This document shows positions 9,990 to 23,780 of a DNA stretch of 64,000 nt, in pieces. Position numbers and translations under genes: made by a program. Location: positions 103,391,858 through 103,455,857 of the forward strand of contig NC_044553.1 in NCBI RefSeq assembly GCF_007565055.1. Reading direction: 5' to 3'. Numbering within the stretch: position 1 is the first letter of the stretch; each line of letters starts with the position of its first letter. The stretch comes from Rhinopithecus roxellana (taxonomy: Eukaryota > Chordata > Mammalia > Primates > Cercopithecidae). Under the pieces are notes generated by a model. It worked only from the letters and a program-made list of their open reading frames with translations, was not told the DNA's origin and made no database searches.

Positions 9990-10298
9990 CTTTGTTTTGT
10001 TTGTTTGTTTGTTTGATGAGATAGGGTCTCCCTCTGTTGCCTAGCTTGGAGTGCAGTGGCGTGATCACAGCTCACTGCAACCTCTGCCTTCCGAGCTCAA
10101 GCAATCTTCCTACCTCAGCCTCCCGAGTAGCTGGGACTACAGGCATGTGCCACCATGCCTGGCTAATTTTTATATTAGCCGTGGACAACATGTCTCACCA
10201 TGTTGCCCAGGCTGGTCTTGACTCCTGGGCTCAAGCCATTCACCTGCCTCGGCCTCCCAAAGTGCTGGGACTACAGGTGTGAGCCACTGCACTCAGCC
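9990..10298 (-). mobile_element. Alu
   Basis: Antisense Alu with a TTTG-repeat tail; next to the mariner fossil. 10299-10599 shows only a short GTT/TTTG run and unique sequence. Confidence 0.92.
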
Positions 10299-10599
10299 AG
10301 TTTTTTTGTTGTTGTTGTTTGTTTGTTTATAATACACATTTTTAATGAACTTTTTGAAGACCCCCTCATATGTCTGTCTCAATTCTTGGAAAGCAAGATT
10401 AACAACTAGTTTAGGTTGGTGATGTGAAACTTTATCATGGGGGACTCCATTTTGATTCTTAGTCTGATCTGTGGGGGCCTAGTGCAGGAACTTAGTCCAA
10501 AACAATAGCCTCCTATAATTTGTATTTAACCTGAAGTACTGTTCTGGATTCAATAGATTCATCGGTGAACAAATGAGACACAGCTTATTACTTCACATA

Positions 10600-11290
10600 A
10601 CTTAGGGAAAAGTAGAGAGATAAATATTAAGCAGCTTTACAAACTGAGGTATGCTCTCTGATGGTGTTATGAGAGCATAATACAGAGACCCAATTGAGAC
10701 TGGGAGTGGATGGCAGGTAAGGCTTCTCTAAAGTAGTAATATTTCAGCTAAGACCTGAGAGATGAGTAGGAGTTAGCACAGATTGGAATGAGAGGAAGGA
10801 CATTATAAGCTGAGAGAATAGTATATGTGAAGGTCCTGAAGTAGAAAAACACTTGGCATATTCATGTTTGAGGAATAAAGAGACCACTGTGGATGGTTAT
10901 TAATGTTCAAGAATGAAAGAGACACAAGGTGAGATTGATGAGATAAGCAAAGGCTTGATAAATTATGGTAAGGAAATTACAATTTTTTAAAAATCCTAAA
11001 TACAGTGGATATTATTGGGGAGTTCGTAAGAGGAGAAGATAAGATTAGATTAGTGATAAAATTACATTGATTTGAGATTAGATCTTATAAAAAGATGACT
11101 GGTTGCTTCGTAGAAAATGATACTTTATCTCAATATCAATCAGATACTGTGATAAAATATTCTGACAGCTTAGACAGGTAGAGGCTGTGTGGGGGAAACA
11201 AAATAGACAAATTTGAGATATTTGGGAGGTAAGATTGACAAAACTTGATAGTAAATCAAATTTGGGGCATGAGAGAGAAGATTAAAATAT
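10600..11290. mobile_element. Ancient L2-class repeat
   Basis: Phrases such as 'gcttctctaaagtagtaatatttcagctaagacctgagagatg', 'tgtgaaggtcctgaagtag' and 'ggggcatgagagagaag' belong to a widespread ancient mammalian repeat. I believe it is L2-class but the family is not certain. 11291-11545 holds nothing recognised. Confidence 0.5.
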
Positions 11291-11556
11291 AGTTTACATG
11301 TCTCCATATTTGAGCCATTTCCTTATGCTACTAAATAATATCAGCAGTCATTGCCTCAAGAAATCTCCTTGACATATTTTGCTTGAGTTCTATACTCACT
11401 GTGTATGATTTTCAGCTCTCTGTTCATAATAAATCATATTTCATTTAATGCTTCTTGACTTGTCTGTGAATGTTACTTGCTTTCTTTAAAAACTAAATAT
11501 CGAAAGATAACTGAACACAATAAATCATGATCAATGCAATTACAACAGAAAGATAT

Positions 11557-11800
11557 GGTCAGGCATGGTGGCTCATGCCTGTACCCAGCACTTTGGGAGG
11601 CCAAGGCAGGTGGATGGCTTGAGTACCCAGGAGCTCAAGACCAGCCTAGACAGCATGGTGAGACCCCATCTCTACAAAAAATACAACAATTAGCCAGGTG
11701 TGGTAGTTCATGCCCATAGTAACAGCTACTCAGCAGGCTGAGGTAGGAGATTCACTTGAGCCTGGGAGGTTGAGGCTGCAGTGAGCCGAGAATTGTGCAT
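11557..11800 (+). mobile_element. 3'-truncated Alu without an A tail
   Basis: Starts ggtcaggcatggtgg and stops in the right arm at 'gagccgagaattgtgc'. agaaagatat is perfectly duplicated at 11547-11556 and 11801-11810, so the insertion itself lacks the usual 3' end. Confidence 0.9.
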
Positions 11801-11810
11801 AGAAAGATAT

Positions 11811-13085
11811 TACAAAACATATTGACATTGGAACTGATGTGCAAAAGCAATGATGGGTGAAATAGCTGGTCCCTTAGCATGAAGGCAGTGGTACCAAACC
11901 GTACTGATATTCATTGTATTCTTCATTGTCACACACAGTAAAAATGAAAAGCCAGTTTCACTTAAGACTGTCCTTGATGAAGCAGATGCTCTTTATATGC
12001 TCATTTTGTCACAGAAAATACAGAAACTATGTGTACGTAATGTTTAGAATTTTATAAGGAGCAAGGACTAATGCTGCATACTAAAATACAATGGTGGTCC
12101 TAATAAAAAAAAATTGTGCAACTGAGTTGTGAACTGACCTAGCGACTTTATTCAGAAAATGACATTTTTACATGAAAGAAGTGATAAACAAACTACAGTA
12201 ATTCAGGCATGGGTATTTGGCATATTGGCAAAAATAAATAGAATGCGCCTGTCATTTTTAGGAGAACAATTGACATTATTTGTTACCAAAGATAAAATTT
12301 AAGCTTCTAAGTGAAAAATCAGAAATTTGAAAAACTTTTACCAACCATTGTGAGTATGAAAACTTTCCAATACTTAAAGGTTTTCTGATGTATGTGAGGT
12401 TTTTTTAATGTTATTTAATGCAATGTATTAGCATTTTAAAGATCTGTGTAAGTCAGTAAACAATTATTTTGATGAATGCATAATGTTACAAAGTCATGTA
12501 TAGGTGAAAGATCTATTCAAAGCACAAGACTTTAATGTAAGGAGTACAAAATGTTTACTGATAGGCTCTCATATTCCTTACTGCAACTCATCTTTAAGAA
12601 ACTACCTCTTGCTGGGAGCTTGACGTTGGGTACACGTGGACATCATCTTTATGCCAGACACTGGAGACTACCAGAAGGTGGCAGCAGGGAGCGGAGAAAG
12701 GGTTGAAAAACTATCGTGTACTATACTCATTCCCTGCGTGATGGATACAATTGTACCCCAAACCTCAGCATCATGCAGTATACCCATGTAACAAACCTGC
12801 ACATGTGCCCCCTGAATCTAAGATAAAAGTTGAAATTTTAAAAACTACCACTTGTTGCCTTTTATTGTAGTGTCAACAGTTATCTGAAAAAGATATTAAA
12901 ACACTCTTTTTACCAATTACATATACATAGGAAGCCAGATTATCTTCATATATTTCAACCAAAAAAGAATAGTGTATGTAAGAATCCAGCTGTCTTTAAG
13001 CCAAACTATAAACAAATTCGCAAAAAAAAAAAAAGGCAATAACAATTTTCTCACCAAATATTTTTTGTGATAGAAAAAAAAAGAT
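11811..13085 (+). mobile_element. hAT (Charlie-like) transposase fossil
   Basis: Translating the plus strand in changing frames gives hAT-type phrases: ELT.FFQKMTFLHE, then QAWVFGILAKINRMRLSFLG, then the C-terminal segment with counterparts of LSEK.IK.LL and FSSYTSTK.TYRN..N...RIQLS (12855-13010). This resembles the BED-type hAT transposases related to ZBED5/FAM200. Many stops and frameshifts show that it is dead. An L1 tail interrupts it at 12612-12841, and it may extend left of the Alu at 11557. The family name is inferred from motif memory. Confidence 0.6.
12599..12854 (+). mobile_element. 5'-truncated L1 tail with 13-bp target-site duplication
   Basis: 12612-12841 is an L1 3' end in sense ('gcagtatacccatgtaacaaacctgcacatgtg', ending in an A-rich run). 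It is flanked by aaactacctcttg (12599-12611) and aaactaccacttg (12842-12854), 12 of 13 identical. The target was the hAT fossil, whose reading continues across the insertion. Confidence 0.85.
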
Positions 13086-13145
13086 TTTTTTTTTCTGCTG
13101 AGTAGTCTAGGGGAAATTTTTTTAATTTAAATAAAAATATATATA

Positions 13146-13379
13146 TTTTTTGAGATGGAGTCTCACTCTCGCCCAGGCTGGAGTGCAGTGGCATGATCTC
13201 GTCTCACTGCAACCTCCACCACCTCCCAAGTTCAAGCAATTCTCCTGCCTCAGCCTCCTGAGTAGCTGGGTTTTCACCATGTTGGGCAGGCTGGTCTCAA
13301 ACTCCTGACCTCAAGTGATTTGCCTGCCTTGGCCTCCTGAAGTGCTAGGATTACAGGCATAAGCCACCACACCCAGCCA
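13146..13379 (-). mobile_element. Alu with internal deletion
   Basis: Antisense Alu lacking about 60 nt between 'agtagctggg' and 'ttttcaccatg'; TA-rich tail at left. Confidence 0.92.
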
Positions 13380-13598
13380 GAAACTATTCTATATGATACT
13401 GTAATTGTGGATACATGACCCGATGCATTTGCCAATAATCATAGAACTATTTTATAGCATATAGAATGAACCTTAATGTATGCATATTAAAAGAAATCAT
13501 TTAAGAGTCAGAGGATCCTGGCTGGAACACAAAGTGTGACAAAATAATCAAACTGTATTATAATGTATGAAACAACCTCACTAAAGAAGGTATAGAAA

Positions 13599-13904
13599 GG
13601 CCGGGCGCGGTGGCTCAAGCCTGTAATCCCAGCACTTTTGGGAGGCCGAGACGGGCGGATCACGAGGTCAGGAGATCGAGACCTGGCTAACATGGTGAAA
13701 CCCCGTCTCTACTAAAAAAATACAAAAAACTAGCCGGGCGAGGTGGCGGGCGCCTGTAGTCCCAGCTACTCCGGAGGCTGAGGCAGGAGAATGGCGTGAA
13801 CCCGGGAGGCGGAGCTTGCAGTGAGCTGAGATCCGGCCACTGCACTCCAGACCGGGCGACAGAGCGAGACTCCGCCTCAAAAAAAAAAAAAAAAAAAAAA
13901 AAAA
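13599..13904 (+). mobile_element. AluYR (monkey-type young Alu)
   Basis: Nearly undamaged Alu with 'ggctcaagcctg', 'aaaaactagccgggcgaggtggc' and 'gatccggccactgcactcc', diagnostic for cercopithecoid AluY subfamilies. aaagaaggtatagaaa is perfectly duplicated at 13583-13598 and 13902-13917. Confidence 0.96.
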
Positions 13905-13917
13905 GAAGGTATAGAAA

Positions 13918-14287
13918 AAGGTACTTACTTGGGAATAAGTGGAATCTGTAAGACTAAAGGCAAAAGAAAATATACATATGCACTGTACTCTAGTTAATAA
14001 AGTTGTTTCTCATGGGAAAGTAGGTTAACAATTCTGATACTGTTATACATGTACACTGCAATTAAATAATTAAGTAAATGTTTGGTATATGGTGGGAACC
14101 AAGTATCTTATTGTTGGAGTGGGAGTTTATAAGTAAAGGGAGGAGGGTAGAATGATTCATCTAGTAATGGATTAGAGTTGAGGCACCACATAGGTATTAA
14201 TTCACATTTAGCTTAATACAGATACAGATGGTTACATACAGAAATATTTATAGGTATGTATATATAGATGTGCTAGTAAACATATGT
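13918..14287. other. Intergenic, nothing recognised
   Basis: AT-rich unique sequence with short TATA/TATG runs near 14255-14280. Confidence 0.45.
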
Positions 14288-14505
14288 GTACAGTTGGCCC
14301 TCCATATCCATGAGTGCTGCATCTGTGGATTCCACCAACTAGGAATTAGAAAAAAAAATGGAAGGTTACATCTCTACTGAACACCTACAAATGTTTTTTC
14401 TTGTCATTATTCCCTAAACAAAACAGAATACCAACTATTTACATAGCATTTACATTGCATTAGGTATTTGAAATAATCTAGAAATGATCTGAAGTATATG
14501 GGTGG
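14288..14505 (+). mobile_element. Tigger/pogo-type DNA transposon end
   Basis: It starts with a TIR-like cagttggccctccatatcca and continues with the characteristic 'cttgtcattattccctaaacaa' and 'actatttacatagcatttacat' phrases. An Alu cuts it off at about 14506, and I do not see the other end after it. Confidence 0.6.
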
Positions 14506-14759
14506 GGGTGTAGCACGGTGGCTCACACCTGTAATCCCAGCACTTTAGAAGGCCAAGGCAGGCGGATTGCTTGAGCCCAGGAGTTCAAGACCAGCCTGGG
14601 CAACATGGCGAAACCCAATCTTTACTAAAAGTCAAACAAATTAGCTGAGTGTGGTGGTGAGCCCCTGGGAGGCAGAGGTTGCAGTGAACCGAGATTGCGT
14701 CACTGCACTCCAGCCTGGGTGACAGAGTGAGACTCTGTCTCAGAAAAAAAAAAAAAAAA
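14506..14759 (+). mobile_element. Alu with internal deletion
   Basis: Sense Alu missing about 55 nt between 'gtggtggtgagcccc' and 'tgggaggcagagg'; A16 tail. Confidence 0.92.
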
Positions 14760-14762
14760 TAG

Positions 14763-15128
14763 AATAGTTTCACCACCCTAAAAAATATCCCATCCTTCAC
14801 CTATTCAATCTTCTTCTACCTCCCCTCAATCCGCTTGCAACCACTGATCTTTTTACTATTGCTATAATACTGCCTTTTCCAGAATGTCATATAACTAGAA
14901 TCATACAGTATGTAGCCTTTTCAGACTGGCTTATTTCACTTAGCAATATGCATTTAAGTGTCATACGTGTCTTTTTGTGGCTCAAGAACTCGTTTCTTTT
15001 TATTGCTGAATAATATTCCATTGTATGGATGTACCACAGTTTGTTTATTCATTTAACTATTGAAAGATATCTTGGTTGCTTCTAGTTTTTGGAGTTAGGA
15101 ATAAAATTGTTATAAACATTTGGGTGTA
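14763..15128 (-). mobile_element. Ancient L1 fragment, antisense
   Basis: Antisense L1 3'-region phrases ('aatattccattgtatggatgtaccacag', 'caaccactgatctttttac') mark an old L1M piece between two Alus. Confidence 0.7.
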
Positions 15129-15258
15129 GGTCAGGCGTGGTGGTTCATGCCCGTAATCTGTAATCCCAACACTTTGGGAAGCTGAGGCAGGGGGATCCAT
15201 TGAGGCCAGGAGTTAAAGACCAGCTTGGGCAAAATAGTGAGACCTTGTCTCTACTAAA

Positions 15259-15292
<34 letters not shown>

Positions 15293-15669
15293 ATGGAGTT
15301 TCACTCTTGTTGCCCAGGCTGGAGTGCAATAGCGCGATCTCAGTTCACTGCAACCTCCGCCTCGCAGGTTCAAGCGATTCTCCTGCCTCAGACTCCCAAG
15401 TAGCTGGGATTACAGGCATGCACCACCACTCCCAGTTAATTTTGTATTTTTAATAGAGAAGGGGTTTCTCCATGTTGGTCAGGCTGGTCTTGAAATCCTG
15501 ACCTCAGGTAATCCACCTGCCTCGGCCTCCCAAAGTACTGGGATTACAGGCATGAGCCACCACACCCACCACTCTACTAAAATTTTTTTAAAATTAGCTG
15601 GACTTTTTGGCATGTGCCTGTGTTCTCAACTACATGGGAGGCTGAGGTGAGAGGATTGCTTGAGTCCAG
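15129..15669 (+). mobile_element. Sense Alu split by a second Alu
   Basis: Left part 15129-15260 and right part 15572-15669 belong to one Alu that reads across the insertion. A second antisense Alu (15785) cuts it again near its end. Confidence 0.88.
15261..15571 (-). mobile_element. Alu nested in an Alu, tail turned into (TG)15
   Basis: Antisense Alu. Its tail position is occupied by TG repeats (15261-15290). ctctactaaatt (15249-15260) and ctctactaaaatt (15572-15584) are the target duplication from the host Alu. Confidence 0.9.
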
Positions 15670-15675
15670 AATATT

Positions 15676-15726
15676 ATATATGTATGTGTGTATATATACA
15701 TGTGTGTATATGTGTGTGTGCGTATA

Positions 15727-15777
<51 letters not shown>

Positions 15778-15778
15778 T
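15676..15778. repeat. TG/TATG microsatellite
   Basis: Compound (TATG)n, (TG)n and (TA)n run at the tail side of the next antisense Alu. Confidence 0.9.
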
Positions 15779-15782
15779 TGTT

Positions 15783-16065
15783 TTAGACAGAGTCTCACTC
15801 TGTCACCCAGGCTGGAGTTCAGTGGTATAGTCTTGGCTCACTGCAACCTCTACACCCTGGGTTCAAGCAAATCTCCTTCCTCAGCCTCCTGAGTGGCTGG
15901 AATTACAGGTGTGCCCCACCACGCCAGCCTAATTTTTTTGTATTTTTGGTAGAGATGGGGTTTCACCATGTTGGTCAGGCTGGTCTTGAACTCTTGACCT
16001 TGTGATCCGCCCGCCTCGGCCTCCCAAAGTGCTGGGATTACAGGCATGAGCCACCGTGCCCAGAC
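15783..16065 (-). mobile_element. Alu
   Basis: Antisense Alu running from 'agacagagtctcactctg' to 'gtgcccagacc', again with a TG-rich tail on its left. Confidence 0.92.
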
Positions 16066-16334
16066 CTCACAAGTAATATTTCAAAGGTAATTTTCTGGGT
16101 TTTATTTCCATGATAATTATGTCTGCTGTGGGGAAGACTTCTACTTTCAAAGAATTTTAATATTTAAATCAATGGGAAGAGAAAACCAGGCAGTGGGATG
16201 GGTGTGCCATATCTAAATCACATTATGCTAGTTTGTTTTGCAATGGTGTTTTCATTTTTTCTCAGGTATGCCAGCCATATAATTATTATTAATGATATGT
16301 TACATTTTTATTCTCTAAAATTATGTCACTCATT

Positions 16335-16720
16335 TGCCAAACATTTACTGAGTGCTTGTGCAAGAGAAAGGAAGGGAAAGTGACAATCATTTTTCTATTT
16401 GACACATATTTATTGAGCTTATCTTGCAAAGAGCACTTTGCAAGAAGACTGGGATACAACTTTAGACAAAATCTATATGGTCTCTGTCCTCAGGGAGTTT
16501 ACAATCTCATGAAAGAGCGAATCTTTAAACAGTTACACAAATTACTCTATTTAAATTCTATGAAGGAAAGGAATGTTATGAGATGTGTCATTATAGAAGT
16601 AACTTTCAATACTTTTCTCACCTAATTATCACAATCACTGACGTAGTTTACAAATGAGGAAAATGAGGCTGAGACTGAACTACATGCCAAGGGCCCGAGA
16701 GCAAGTAAGTCCTTGCAAGT
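16335..16720 (-). mobile_element. L2/MIR-class fragments
   Basis: 'tactgagtgcttgtgc', 'tattgagcttatcttgcaaagagcac' and 'gtcctcagggagtttacaatctc' are L2-class 3'-end phrases in antisense. 16640-16720 has MIR-like 'acaaatgaggaaaatgaggctgag'. 16066-16334 and 16721-17230 hold nothing I recognise. Confidence 0.55.
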
Positions 16721-17230
16721 AAAAAACAGAATGTTTAATTTAGGTCTATGTCATTCTAAAGATCATGCTTGAAAACACTGTATTATAGCCTAAATTTCAT
16801 GAAACTGTGAGGGACAGACCTTATTTTGATTTTATTAATAAGAAAACTGGTGCTGAGAGGAACCAGAATGAAAATCTCTTGAACAATTCCCTTATTTTTC
16901 TATTATGTTATAAGTTTCCTCAAAACTTGTATGGCTTGTAAGTTTGATGATACAAACAAACCATACATGGAGAAACTGAATAAATTTTTTGTACTTTAAA
17001 AAATATAGGATTGTTGTTGAAACAAGCTACCATTAAGCAAAGTACTATATTTTAACACAATTCTGGCAAATGCCTTACATCTCTCTTCTTTGCTGATTTT
17101 GTTATTTTTCTGTTAATCGCATATTTCATTGGACAAGTCTATTGCTATGGGTGAGAATAAAGAAGGAAACAGTTCTTCAAACAAGCAAACTCACTCTTTA
17201 TCAAATTATTTTGTGGAGGAAAGTTTCCTG

Positions 17231-17535
17231 ACCAGGGGCAGTGGCCTCACGCCTGTAATCCCAGCAGTTTGGGAGGCTGAGGCGGGCGGATCACTAGAGT
17301 CTAAGAGTTTTAGACCAGTTTGGGCAACATGGCGAAACCCCGTCTCTACAAAAAACACAAAAATTAGCTGGATGTGGTGGCGGGCGCCTGTGGTCCCAGC
17401 TACACGGTAGGCTGAGGTGGGAGCATCACCTGAGCCTGGGAGGCTGAGGCTTCAGTGTGCCGAGATCGCACCACTGCACTTCAGCCTGGGCGACAGAGAC
17501 CCTGTCTGGAAAGAAAAAGAAAAAAAAAAAAAAAG
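17231..17535 (+). mobile_element. Alu
   Basis: Sense Alu, A tail with an AAAAAG interruption at 17509-17535. Confidence 0.92.
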
Positions 17536-18119
17536 GTACCAATAAAAATTTCAATTTATGTCATTCAGAATTTCACGGATTTTTTTCAGCTATTGCAGAT
17601 TCTTCAGATGACTCCATCAATGCAGTAAGAATCTTGAATTTTTGCAGAGGAAAAACTGACAACATATTCATCTTTATGTGGGGTGCAGATAGGGAAAAGA
17701 TTTTTAAAAGCACAATAAAAAAAAGGAAAGCAAGATTACTTTTATTTAAAAAACCTAGATAGCTCTGCTTAAGCCTTTCTGTTGTCAAGTCGTTTGCAGC
17801 AAAAAACAGGGATATGATATAGCAAACAGAAAAAATATGAAAGAAATCACATACACAGTGCAGGAAATATTATTAGTAATAGATTTAGGACAGAATAAAT
17901 TGCCCAACTGTAGCTTCGTTTATCTTTCTGCTAGAGGATCTGGTGGCCACAACAACTTATGCATATTTTCAAAGATAAATCATGGGCATATTTAATAAAG
18001 ATTACTTCTCTTTTCTTATTACTATCATTTTGCTTACAATGGAGCACGCAGTAACTACCTTCCTTGCCTTTCTTGAGATTCTCCTTTGGCTGCTTACACA
18101 GGAAACCAAGGCGGGGAGT
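17536..18119. other. Intergenic sequence upstream of RALGAPA1
   Basis: Unique AT-rich sequence. I see no repeat or exon; GC content rises after about 18100. Confidence 0.5.
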
Positions 18120-18143
18120 GCCACGGGTGATCTCATGCTGGCA

Positions 18144-18151
18144 TGACGTCA
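18144..18151. promoter_or_regulatory. CRE/ATF palindrome TGACGTCA
   Basis: This is a perfect 8-bp cAMP-response element consensus about 540 bp upstream of the RALGAPA1 start codon, at the left edge of its CpG island. CREB/ATF binding is a known property of this motif; function here is inferred. Confidence 0.65.
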
Positions 18152-18458
18152 CGAACTCTTGACATCAGAAGGCGGTTGCCACGGACACCGTTCGCCACCG
18201 ACGGCAGAGTCGTGAAACCCCATCACTACCACACTCGTCTCAGTTTCGGCCTCTGCAGGGTGTAAGCTGCTAAAGAAGCTCCAACCTTAAGGGGGCCTCA
18301 GGGAGAGAGTTGTGCTGCTGCCGCCCAGAGCTCCACCTCCGTGGCTCTGGGTCCGGGGCCCCGGCCTGTGGCGGCGAGCGGCGACCGCTGGAGACGAGCG
18401 GCGGCTGCAGGCGGCCCGCCTGGGTCTATCTCGCTCCGTGCAGGGCCGGGAGAGGGAT

Positions 18459-18470
18459 CCGCCATATTGG
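18459..18470 (+). promoter_or_regulatory. YY1-type motif CCGCCATATTGG
   Basis: The core CCGCCATNTT is the usual YY1 site (reverse of AANATGGCGG), common near start sites of CpG-island genes. It lies inside the RALGAPA1 island, about 215 bp before the ATG. It has only five A/T between CC and GG, so it is not a standard CArG box. Confidence 0.55.
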
Positions 18471-18582
18471 AGCCGGGGCCGGAGGTGCTTTGGAGCCGCG
18501 GCGCGAGGCGGGTGGAGGTGGCGGCCCTGGTCTGGATCGGGGAGGAGTCGGCTCTGCCCTGGCCCGCAAGGCTGGGGAGCTA

Positions 18583-18600
18583 ATGAGGCGCTTCGGCTAG
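18583..18600 (+). other. Five-codon upstream ORF in RALGAPA1 leader
   Basis: ATG AGG CGC TTC GGC TAG encodes MRRFG and stops 84 nt before the RALGAPA1 start. I see no other ATG in the leader between about 18240 and 18684. It would affect translation only if the transcript starts upstream of 18583, which is likely from the island position. Confidence 0.5.
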
Positions 18601-21354
<2,754 letters not shown>

Positions 21355-21536
21355 GTTAAATAATTCTGACAACTTTATTGAGGTATAATTGGCACACAGT
21401 CAATTGCACATATTTAAAGTACATAATTGAATAATTTTTACATATGTATATCTCACGATACCATCATAACAAAGATTTAAAATATCCAATCAAGATAACA
21501 AATATAAATAGTGACAATCAGGATAATATATGTATA

Positions 21537-21832
21537 ATCAGCCGGGTGCCGTAGCTCACGCCTGTAATCCCAGCACTTTGGGAGGCTGAGGTGGGTGGAT
21601 CACGAGGTCAGGAATTCGAGACCAGCCTGGTCAACACAGTGAAACCCCGTCTCTATTAAAAATCAGGCATAGTGGCACTCACCTGTAGTCCCAGCTACTT
21701 GGGAGGCTGAGGCAGGAGAATTGCGTGAACACCAGAGGCGGAGGTTGTGGTGAGTCAAGATCACGCTACTGCACTCCAGCCTGGGCAACAGAGCGAGACT
21801 CCGTCTCAGAAAAAAAAAAAAAAAGAAAAAAA
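21537..21832 (+). mobile_element. Alu
   Basis: Sense Alu in the old L1, missing a short stretch after 'ctctattaaaaat'; A tail grades into a TG/TA run (21833-21865). Confidence 0.92.
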
Positions 21833-22057
21833 TATGTGTGTGTATATATATATGTAAGTATGTATAACCTCCCAAAGTTTTCTCATGCCCCTTTTTAATC
21901 TCTTTCTCCCATCCCAGTTGCACTCTCCCACCTTTCCTGAGCAACCACTAATCTGCTGTCACCCTAGATTAGTTTGCATTATCTAGGGTTTTATATAAAT
22001 GGGATTATACAGTATATAAATGGAATTATGCTGTATGGTCATTTTATGTTTGATTTC

Positions 22058-22449
22058 TTTTTTTTTTTTTTTGAGATGGAGTCTCACTCTGTCGCCCAGG
22101 CGCGATCTCGGCTCACTGCAACCACTGCCTCAGCCTCTTGAGTGGCTGGGATTACAGGCTCCGCGCCACTATGCCAGGCTAATTTTTTTTTTTTTTTTTT
22201 TTTTGTATTTTAGTAGAGACGGGGTTTCACTGTGTTGCCCAGGCTGGTTTTGAACTCCTGAGCTCAGGCAATCCACCCGCCTCAGCCTTCCAAAGTGCTG
22301 GGATTACAGGCATGAGCCACCGCGCCCGGCCTTTTTTGTTTGTTTGTAGTAGGGATGGGGTTTCACCATGTTGGTCAGGCTAGTCTTGAACTCCTGACCT
22401 CATGATCCGCCTGCCTCAGCCTCCCAAAGTGAGCCACTGCACCTGGCCT
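22058..22449 (-). mobile_element. One and a half Alus in a row
   Basis: A full antisense Alu (22058-22331) is followed by only the left arm of another (22347-22448). ttgatttctttt at 22050-22061 and 22449-22460 brackets both as one unit, so they arose by nested insertion or unequal exchange within one insertion. Confidence 0.88.
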
Positions 22450-22517
22450 TGATTTCTTTTTCTCAGCCTCATTATTTTGAAATTAATCTATATCCTGGTA
22501 TGTTAATAGTTGATTAC

Positions 22518-22812
22518 TTTTTTTTCTTGTGACAGGGTCTTCTGTCACTGTCTGGAGTGCCGTGTTGTCAACACGGCTCATTTCAGCCTTGACCTCTCAG
22601 GGTCCATTGATCCTCCTGCCTCTACCTCCCTAGTAGCTGGGACCAGGGACATGCACCACCATGTGTGGCCAATTAAAAACATTTTATTTTTGTAGAGATG
22701 GGGTCTCATCATGTTGCCCAGGCTGGTTGCAAGCTCCTGGACTCAAGCAATCCTCCCATCTCAGCCTCCCAGAGTGTTCTGGGATTACAGGTGTGAGCCA
22801 CTGTACCTGACT
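22518..22812 (-). mobile_element. Old Alu (AluJ-like)
   Basis: Diverged antisense Alu ('ctgtctggagtgccgtg', 'atgtgtggccaatt'). Confidence 0.87.
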
Positions 22813-22849
22813 GTTTATCTCTTTTTATTTCTGAATAGTTACTCACAAT

Positions 22850-23129
22850 GAGATGGAGTCTTGCTCTGTCACCCAGGCTGGGGTGCCGTGGCACGATCTC
22901 GGCTTCCTGCAAGCTCCGTCTCCCAGGTTCAAGCAAGTCTCCTGCCTCAGCCTCCTGAGTAGCTGGGATTACAGGTGTGCACCACCAGGCCCAGCTAATG
23001 TTTGTATTTTTAGTAGAGACGGGGGTTTCACCATGTTGACCAGGCTAGTCTCGAACTCCTGACCTGGTGATCCTCACGCCTCACCCTCCCAAAGTGCTAG
23101 TATTGTAGGTGTGAACCATCGCGCCCACC
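22850..23129 (-). mobile_element. Alu lacking its poly-T side
   Basis: Antisense Alu begins directly at 'gagatggagtcttgc' with no T run. ttactcaca (left) and ttattcaca (right) may be the target duplication. Confidence 0.88.
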
Positions 23130-23470
23130 ATTATTCACAGTTTTTAAATCCATTCACCTGTTGATGGAAATATGGGTTGTTCTTGGCTGTTACAAACAAA
23201 GCTGCTGTGAAAGACCTATGCTTATTTCTCTTGGATAAATACCTAGGATTGAAATGTCCAGATCATATGGCAGTTGTACATTTAGCTTTGTAAGAGATTG
23301 TCAAATTGTTTTTCACCATTTTACATACTCACCAGCAGTGATGAGAGTTCCAGTTCCTACAAGTATGCATCACCAGCACCAATCAGTATGGCCAGTCTTA
23401 ATTTCAGCCACTCAGCCACTCTTAAGTGTGTACTGGTTATAATTAGTAGTTCCTTGATACCAAATCTCTC

Positions 23471-23780
23471 TCTTTTTTTTTTTTTTTTTTTTTTTGAGAT
23501 GGAGTCTTGCCCTCCCAAGCTGGAATGCAGTGTGCAATGGCGAGATCTCAGCTCACCTCACCCTCCACCTCCTGGGTTCAAGCAATTCTCCTGCCTCAGC
23601 CTCCAAGTAGCTGGGATTACAGGTGGGTACCACGCCTGGCTAATTTTTGTACTTTTAGTAGAGATGGGGTTTTGCCATGTTGGCCAGGCTGGTCTTGAAA
23701 TCCTGAACTCAGGTGATTGGCCCACCTTGGCCTCCGAAAACGTTGGGATTACAGGCGGGCGTGAGCCACTGTGCCAGGCC
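23471..23780 (-). mobile_element. Alu
   Basis: Antisense Alu with a T22 tail. Confidence 0.92.
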
